DNA of 64,000 nt from Chlamydiales bacterium (GTDB lineage Bacteria > Chlamydiota > Chlamydiia > Chlamydiales > SM23-39), in the NCBI GenBank assembly GCA_030681135.1, contig JAUXXF010000001.1, positions 1 to 64,000 of the forward strand, written 5' to 3'. Position 1 is the stretch's first letter, and each line of letters opens with the position of its first letter. The notes below the pieces were generated by a model, which was not told the origin of the DNA, made no database searches, and was given only the letters and a program-made list of their open reading frames with translations. The position numbers were made by a program, and so were the translations under genes. Shown here in pieces: positions 59,116 to 64,000 of this stretch.

Positions 59116-60114
59116 CTAACGATCTTTTTCTTCCTCGTCTTCTTTGTCGGGATTGGGGTCTTTTTTCTTTTTTTTAGGATGAATTGTTTTAGGTTTTTCT
59201 CCTGTGTAAGGCATGATGACAGGAGGCGTATTTGACGGCCCTGGCTTCAAGGAGATCTGTCCTTCCCTTTTTAAGAAACTCGGTAAGCTCAAATTCGGTA
59301 GGGGGCGGGTTTCATAAGGGACATTTTCCACGAAAGCCTCTTTTTCTTTAAGAGGAGTCGTGGATTCTTTACGAGGTGCAGCAGCAATCTTTAACAAAGA
59401 GATCATGTCTAATTTCGGAACCAAAGAAGTCTCCTGTAGGAGTCCTTTAGATAGTTGGAGAATTTTTTTAGAAAAACCGGACATATTTTCTTGCGTTTCT
59501 ACAACAACGATCAAGTGCTTTAATAAAGGCTTGATGGCTTGCATGAACTGCGAACTCGCCGGTTTTTCCAGGATGGCAACTAGCGTGGCCAGTAGGTGTT
59601 TAGTGGCAAAACGAGGTGAATTATCCTGGGCTGTAGGTTTAAGAGTAGCTAGAGTTTCAGTTGTTGGCGGCAGGGCTGGTTTCTTTATATTCCCTTGCTT
59701 ACGAGGCTCTGAGGTTGGCATAGGGGGCGGTTGAAGAGTCTCAGTCCCCGCTTTAGAAGAGATAGGAATTTCAGCCTTACTTTCCGATTTACCAAGTAAA
59801 GTAATGTGACTAACAACTTCGAGCTTTTTAGCCGCTTGATGAAGGAAGTTCTCTGGGTCTTCTTTAGCCTCAGTGCGTTCTGAAGATTGTTCTGTTTTAG
59901 GGTTAGTTTTTCCTGAAAGCATTAAATAATTTACTTTACAAAGAGATAATAAAGGGGGGTAAAGAACAGAAGAAGAATTTTTTCCTCCAGGGGCTTGCTC
60001 GTTAAGTTGCTCTAACGCAACGCTTAAATGCTCTAAAAAGCGCAGCAGCTCGTCTATTTTCATGGCTGAAAGAGAAGGCGGGAAAACTGGCGTTCTATCA
60101 TCTATAGGATTCAT
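59116..60114 (-). CDS. Pro/Lys-rich protein of unknown function
   Basis: 332 residues (ATG 60114; ATG 60063 MKIDELLRFL also possible). Helical N-terminus (about 18-75), a disordered Pro/Thr/Glu-rich middle and a second helical block (about 165-245, FATKHLLATLVAILEKPASS). The end is strongly charged: lysine runs followed by acidic residues (KPKTIHPKKKKKDPNPDKE). No signal peptide, so likely cytosolic or type III secreted. Lies upstream of the Pro-rich lipoprotein gene on the same strand. Confidence 0.6.
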   Translation of the reverse strand: MNPIDDRTPVFPPSLSAMKIDELLRFLEHLSVALEQLNEQAPGGKNSSSVLYPPLLSLCKVNYLMLSGKTNPKTEQSSERTEAKEDPENFLHQAAKKLEVVSHITLLGKSESKAEIPISSKAGTETLQPPPMPTSEPRKQGNIKKPALPPTTETLATLKPTAQDNSPRFATKHLLATLVAILEKPASSQFMQAIKPLLKHLIVVVETQENMSGFSKKILQLSKGLLQETSLVPKLDMISLLKIAAAPRKESTTPLKEKEAFVENVPYETRPLPNLSLPSFLKREGQISLKPGPSNTPPVIMPYTGEKPKTIHPKKKKKDPNPDKEDEEEKDR

Positions 60115-60152
60115 ATGTCAAATAGGATACACCTTTCTTGAGTTAAAAACAA

Positions 60153-60181
60153 TTGTTGTAAATATCGGTGTAGATTATACT
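60153..60181 (+). promoter_or_regulatory. Promoter of the gene at 60208
   Basis: TTGTTG (60153-60158), exactly 17 bases, then TATACT (60176-60181). It lies 27 bases before the ATG at 60208. Confidence 0.5.
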
Positions 60182-60207
60182 AATTTATTCAAAAAAATGT
60201 TTACAAC

Positions 60208-60981
60208 ATGGTCAGGCTGCTTTTCCTTTTTCTTATTATTCTGAGGCCTTCTTTTTGTGGCCTTTATATAAGCCCAGACCTATTTTACCGCTCTTTCAAA
60301 GAGCTTACGGGCTGTGAAGGGAAAAGCGAAGAGTCTGGCTGGCTTCCTGGTATTCAGGCTGGGTTTGACTATGAAAATCCTTGGGGGGCATATCTTGGAG
60401 GCGATGTTCGATTTGCTGAAGGACAAACTTTCTTTGATGGGACCATTCAGCATCACGTCCTGAAAAAATTCATCCCTTTTCAGTCTTACACAGACAATAC
60501 ACTCTTCAATATGGAAGGGCGACTTGGTTATACGTTAGCTTACAAAACGATCCAATGCTCCCCTTTTTTTGCTATTGGCTTTCAAAAGTGGGCCAGAAGA
60601 GCCTCTGATAAAGAGACAGGTTATGATGAGTGGTTCCGTTGGAATTATCTTGCGGCAGGTATGCGCTGGCACTGGCGCTATAGCCAGTTTTGGGAGGGAG
60701 GTTTTTTTTTCCATCTCATGCGTATGAAAACGGCAGATGTTCAAATTCGAGGAATCTCTGTGTGGCCTATCGTCCTTACTCTTCCAGATGAGTGGCAGGC
60801 AGAAGCTGAGCTCCCTTTTTCTTGGAACTACTCTACTTATAGCGTGTCATGGGTAGGATATATTCGTTATTTGCCCATTGGAAAAAGTGAGTCACAAAAA
60901 ATGCCCAAAGGAGAGCTTTTTCTTCCTGCGAGCATCACGTATGTCCTAGGAAACCGGTTGGAATTCACAGTTCAGTTTTAA
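60208..60981 (+). CDS. Secreted beta-barrel-like outer-membrane protein
   Basis: 257 residues. Signal peptide VRLLFLFLIILRPSFCG. Strand-like alternation with aromatic residues (NYLAAGMRWHWRYSQFWEGG) and a C-terminal strand ending in Phe (GNRLEFTVQF), the outer-membrane insertion signal. Similar in style to the barrel at 30601, not obviously a paralog. No family recognised. Confidence 0.7.
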   Translation: MVRLLFLFLIILRPSFCGLYISPDLFYRSFKELTGCEGKSEESGWLPGIQAGFDYENPWGAYLGGDVRFAEGQTFFDGTIQHHVLKKFIPFQSYTDNTLFNMEGRLGYTLAYKTIQCSPFFAIGFQKWARRASDKETGYDEWFRWNYLAAGMRWHWRYSQFWEGGFFFHLMRMKTADVQIRGISVWPIVLTLPDEWQAEAELPFSWNYSTYSVSWVGYIRYLPIGKSESQKMPKGELFLPASITYVLGNRLEFTVQF

Positions 60982-60984
60982 AAA

Positions 60985-61176
60985 CTAATCCCATCTCTTC
61001 GATTTTTTCTTATTCTCAGATTTTTTTACCTGAAAATCGACTTCGGCATCGTCAAACCAGGAAACAAGGTATCGACAAAGGGCTTTGCCCTGGTCAAGCA
61101 CAAACTCTTCCCGTCCTGACGACACAACCCAAATATAGGCCGCAAATAAAAAGATGATCCAGAATAACTTGCTCAT
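60985..61176 (-). CDS. Small secreted or membrane-anchored protein
   Basis: 63 residues with a hydrophobic N-terminus (KLFWIIFLFAAYIWVVSS) that works as signal or anchor, then a short charged part ending KSENKKKSKRWD. Too short to judge by sequence. It stands four bases from the end of the convergent barrel gene. Confidence 0.45.
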   Translation of the reverse strand: MSKLFWIIFLFAAYIWVVSSGREEFVLDQGKALCRYLVSWFDDAEVDFQVKKSENKKKSKRWD

Positions 61177-61232
61177 ATTCTTAATATAATTTATTTACTA
61201 TTTGTTTTCAAAAAATATAATACATGAAGGAT

Positions 61233-62900
61233 TCAGATAAAACAATGATAATGGGGATTCCAAATTAAAGCATCAATATTCTTTTCGATAGCAGATGGTT
61301 GAATACCAGCTACCTGCTCTTCACAGGCTTTTTTCGCGACCGCAATGGCCACTTGGCGCGTGACTGAGCGAACTTCTGCGATGTCTGGGAATAAAGAGGC
61401 TGTAGGATCTTTAAGTGCTGGAGATAAGCTAGCTAACGTTTCAGCTGCTTGCAAAAACATCTTGTCTGTGATTTGTTTCGCTTGTGCAGCTAGAGCGCCT
61501 AATCCTATGGCTGGGAAAATATAGACGTTGTTGCACTGGGCAATCTTATACGTTTTTTCCTGATAGACGACAGGGACAAAAGGACTTCCTGTGGCGACAA
61601 TGGCTTGAGCTTGAGTCCATTCGATGAGCTCTTGCGGATTAGCTTCTGCTTTGGAAGTTGGGTTTGATAAAGGAAGAATAATCGGACGTTTTGTATGGCG
61701 GGCCATCTCCTGAATGCAACTTTGTGTAAAAGCGCCTGCTTGAGCACTCACGCCGATCAAAATGCCTGGATGAGCGTTTGCAATCACCTCTTCTATCGTA
61801 ATGTGATCAAAATTTGTGACTTTCCAATCAATCAGATTCTGATGAGGCTGGATATAAGGACGTTGAGAGTCATATATGTGGGCTGTGTTAAAATGGATCA
61901 GCCCGTAACGATCTACCATATAAATTCGGCCGCAAGCTTCTTCTTTTGAAAGTCCTTGACTGACCATAGCTTGCACGAGAAGATCTGCAATCCCCGTTCC
62001 TGCAGATCCTGCACCCAAGATGGCGATTTTTTGCCTAGAGAGCGGCTCTTTACTCTCTTTTAACCCTGCAAGGATGGCTGCTAAAGAGACGGCTGCAGTT
62101 CCTTGAATATCATCGTTGAAGGATAAAATTTCGGCGCGGTAACGATCTAAAAGGGCTCGCGCATGATCCCTTCCAAAATCTTCCCATTGCAATAGCACAT
62201 TCGGATATTTTTTCTTAATGACTCTTACAAATCGATCTACAAATCGGTCATAATCAGCACCTTCAACTCGCTTATGGCGCCAACCTAAGTAAAGTTCATC
62301 TTGAAGAAGCTCTTCTTTATTTGTTCCCATATCGAGTACGATCGGCAAAGTGTGATCTGGATGGATGCCTCCAAATAACGTAAATAGGCTCAATTTTCCA
62401 ATCGGAATGGCCATCCCCCCAATTCCTAAATCCCCTAATCCTAAAACCCTTTCACCATCAGTCACTACAATGATTTTCACAGATTCTTGGTCGATATTTT
62501 GGATCATCTCCTCCATTTTCTCTTCGAAAGGGTAAGAGAGATATAAACCTCGATGATCTGTGACGATATGGCTAAACTGCAGGGCCGCTTCGCCTACTGT
62601 AGGTGTATAGATATAAGGGAGCATTTCAGCGGGGTACAAAGAAACAAACTGATAGAAGAGAGCCTCATTTCGATTAAGCAAAGAAGTTAAAAAGACATAT
62701 TTCCCGAGAGGTGTTCTTTTTCGGCTGAAATTCTGATAACATCGCCTAATCTGTTGTTCTACCGTTAATACTTCAGTCGGCAAAAGACCATTTAACCCTA
62801 AAAGATCCCTCTCTTCTTGAGTAAATGCACTCGACTTATTGAGGCGAGGATTTTGAAGAACCTGAGCCCCTCGAAGAGATGTTCGTACGACGTCTTCCAT
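61233..62900 (-). CDS. maeA: NAD-dependent malic enzyme
   Basis: 555 residues, the size of the large malic enzymes. Catalytic Tyr region LPYIYTPTVGEAAL, the Arg/Lys domain (VVTDGERVLGLGDLGIGGMA with conserved GLGDLG), metal-binding QWEDFGRDHARALLDRY with FNDDIQGTAA, and the NAD site KIAILGAGSAGTGIADLLVQ. It converts malate to pyruvate with CO2 release, feeding carbon from host dicarboxylates. Confidence 0.95.
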   Translation of the reverse strand: MEDVVRTSLRGAQVLQNPRLNKSSAFTQEERDLLGLNGLLPTEVLTVEQQIRRCYQNFSRKRTPLGKYVFLTSLLNRNEALFYQFVSLYPAEMLPYIYTPTVGEAALQFSHIVTDHRGLYLSYPFEEKMEEMIQNIDQESVKIIVVTDGERVLGLGDLGIGGMAIPIGKLSLFTLFGGIHPDHTLPIVLDMGTNKEELLQDELYLGWRHKRVEGADYDRFVDRFVRVIKKKYPNVLLQWEDFGRDHARALLDRYRAEILSFNDDIQGTAAVSLAAILAGLKESKEPLSRQKIAILGAGSAGTGIADLLVQAMVSQGLSKEEACGRIYMVDRYGLIHFNTAHIYDSQRPYIQPHQNLIDWKVTNFDHITIEEVIANAHPGILIGVSAQAGAFTQSCIQEMARHTKRPIILPLSNPTSKAEANPQELIEWTQAQAIVATGSPFVPVVYQEKTYKIAQCNNVYIFPAIGLGALAAQAKQITDKMFLQAAETLASLSPALKDPTASLFPDIAEVRSVTRQVAIAVAKKACEEQVAGIQPSAIEKNIDALIWNPHYHCFI

Positions 62901-63024
62901 AAAATGGTTTCATGTCTTAATCCCCAATTCCTGTCAACTTGTGAATAGAAAAATCAAATAAATTTTGCAATTGAGGGAAACTTCATTTTAAAATAGAATC
63001 ACTCCTCTTAAAAAAGGAATTCCT

Positions 63025-64000
63025 ATGTCAGCAATTGGATCTCAGTCGTTATCTGCTTTTGAATCGCTTCCACGAGATATATTATTTCGTATTTATCGCT
63101 ATCTTCCCGACTCCGATAAGGACAACTTTTATGATCTTTCAACATACCTTCGTCACATTGCGGATGAAGAAATAGATCGTTGTTTGGAAAAACTGAAATC
63201 TCATCCTACTCTTAAATTTATCCTCAAACACATCGAAGGCTCTAACTTAAGGGACAAAGTTTCCCGCGTCTATGAATTTTTTAAATATGCAGAACGGGTT
63301 CAAAATATACGGAGTGCCAATCCTGTTGTCTCAAGTTTTATACGAGAGTTCCAAAATCAGGAAATTCAAGTTCAGCCCTTTGATGCAAAAATAGCTTTTA
63401 AAGCATCGAATCTAAAGATGACTCTCTTAGGGTTTTCCGATTTTGCAAATCAGTACGGTAATTATAATGCTCTCTTTTTCAACAGTTTTTTAAAAAATGA
63501 AAAAAAACTGCTCGAACAAATTGATTTGTCCTTAGTAGAACCCCAGACAAGAGCTGAAGGACTTATTTTTTCTATAACAGAAAATGACATAACTCTTTTT
63601 AAGAAAATGATAACAACTCTACTTAAGATGGAAGCAACTATTGGTAGCTTAACTTTTTTTTATAAAATGTTAAATAATGCATTTTATGTAACAATTAGTC
63701 GAGATCGAAAAGAAATGTTCTGCTATTTACTTAGTTTCAAAACGTCTTTTTCTGATCCAGATAAAATATTATTTCTTTTGGCTGAAAAAAATTGGGGAGA
63801 AGAGATCGAAAAATTTTTAGCCTTAAATCCTGAGCTGAACCAGATCTTTGTCAATGATTGTAATGTTCATGGAGTCCATTCTGCGCTTATGACAGCTGCT
63901 ACAAAAGGCCATTTAAGTGCGCTGAATGCTATGCTGAAAGGGATACCTGATTCTATTTCCTCGGAAATTTTGCAAGACGTAAGACATAAGCTTCTTCGAA
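63025..64000 (+). CDS. F-box protein with ankyrin-like part (cut at right edge)
   Basis: At least 325 residues from ATG 63025, AAGGA upstream; the frame is open to the end of the window. An F-box motif lies at the N-terminus (about 12-50; FESLPRDILFRIYRYLPDSD, then FYDLSTYLRHIADEE). F-box motifs bind Skp1 in SCF ubiquitin ligases, and bacterial F-box proteins are secreted effectors that hijack host ubiquitination. After a long helical part an ankyrin-like unit appears (about 290-315; NVHGVHSALMTAATKGHLSA), a common substrate-binding partner. Target unknown. Confidence 0.8.
   Translation, partial: MSAIGSQSLSAFESLPRDILFRIYRYLPDSDKDNFYDLSTYLRHIADEEIDRCLEKLKSHPTLKFILKHIEGSNLRDKVSRVYEFFKYAERVQNIRSANPVVSSFIREFQNQEIQVQPFDAKIAFKASNLKMTLLGFSDFANQYGNYNALFFNSFLKNEKKLLEQIDLSLVEPQTRAEGLIFSITENDITLFKKMITTLLKMEATIGSLTFFYKMLNNAFYVTISRDRKEMFCYLLSFKTSFSDPDKILFLLAEKNWGEEIEKFLALNPELNQIFVNDCNVHGVHSALMTAATKGHLSALNAMLKGIPDSISSEILQDVRHKLLR

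Overview
The window looks like a chromosomal segment of an environmental chlamydia (order Chlamydiales, probably a Parachlamydia/Waddlia/Simkania-type lineage with amoebal or other eukaryotic hosts). The evidence is the combination of genes rather than one marker. There is a type III secretion translocator operon with a SycD/LcrH-type TPR chaperone, two SET-domain proteins, an F-box protein, a YopT-like (C58-type) cysteine-protease candidate, and a protein with a two-helix hydrophobic domain like those of inclusion-membrane (Inc) proteins. These sit among ordinary Gram-negative housekeeping genes: dnaN-recF, pgi, trmB, exbBD, hemL, malic enzyme, mlaEFD, tamA-tamB. I do not assign a species.

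Layout. 1-4100: accessory array of Rhs-type polymorphic toxin tips with their immunity genes. One tip is attached to an Rhs gene entering from the left edge; two are displaced 'orphan' tips. The array holds exact repeats, an immunity-gene family present as one intact and two damaged copies, and several homopolymer frameshifts. 4145-11000: J-domain protein, MFS transporter, a large unknown protein, and the mlaE-mlaF-mlaD lipid-transport operon. 11045-13640: putative T3SS translocator operon. 13976-15344: two unknown proteins, one Inc-like. 15450-20680: tamB and tamA, overlapping. 20737-24436: DHA2 efflux pump, BON lipoprotein, an unknown protein, a small membrane protein and a CPBP protease with a degraded partial duplicate behind it. 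24995-29371: two long coiled-coil proteins. 29822-33400: tightly coupled operon of two SET-domain genes, a beta-barrel candidate and an rRNA methyltransferase.

33671-43230: housekeeping stretch with dnaN, recF, pgi, tRNA-Pro(TGG), trmB, exbB, exbD and tRNA-Leu(TAG). 43247-49000: accessory-looking set of small enzymes: HIT protein, an alpha/beta hydrolase, a second hydrolase that lacks its catalytic nucleophile and histidine, a TetR regulator facing a SnoaL-like protein across a readable promoter/operator, a GNAT acetyltransferase, an AlaX-type editing protein and a methyltransferase. 48911-62900: dicarboxylate symporter, DUF192 protein, beta-barrel candidates, HAD phosphatase, FliO-like protein, the protease-like effector candidate, hemL, a Pro/Lys-rich lipoprotein and NAD-malic enzyme. 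63025 to the right edge: F-box protein, cut by the window.

The parts most worth following are the Rhs tip array, a palindromic repeat inserted in frame in a SET-domain gene with a second copy in an intergenic region, the C58-like protease candidate, the pseudo-hydrolase behind a G10 tract, and the coupled SET operon. No CRISPR array, rRNA gene, complete insertion sequence or prophage was seen.
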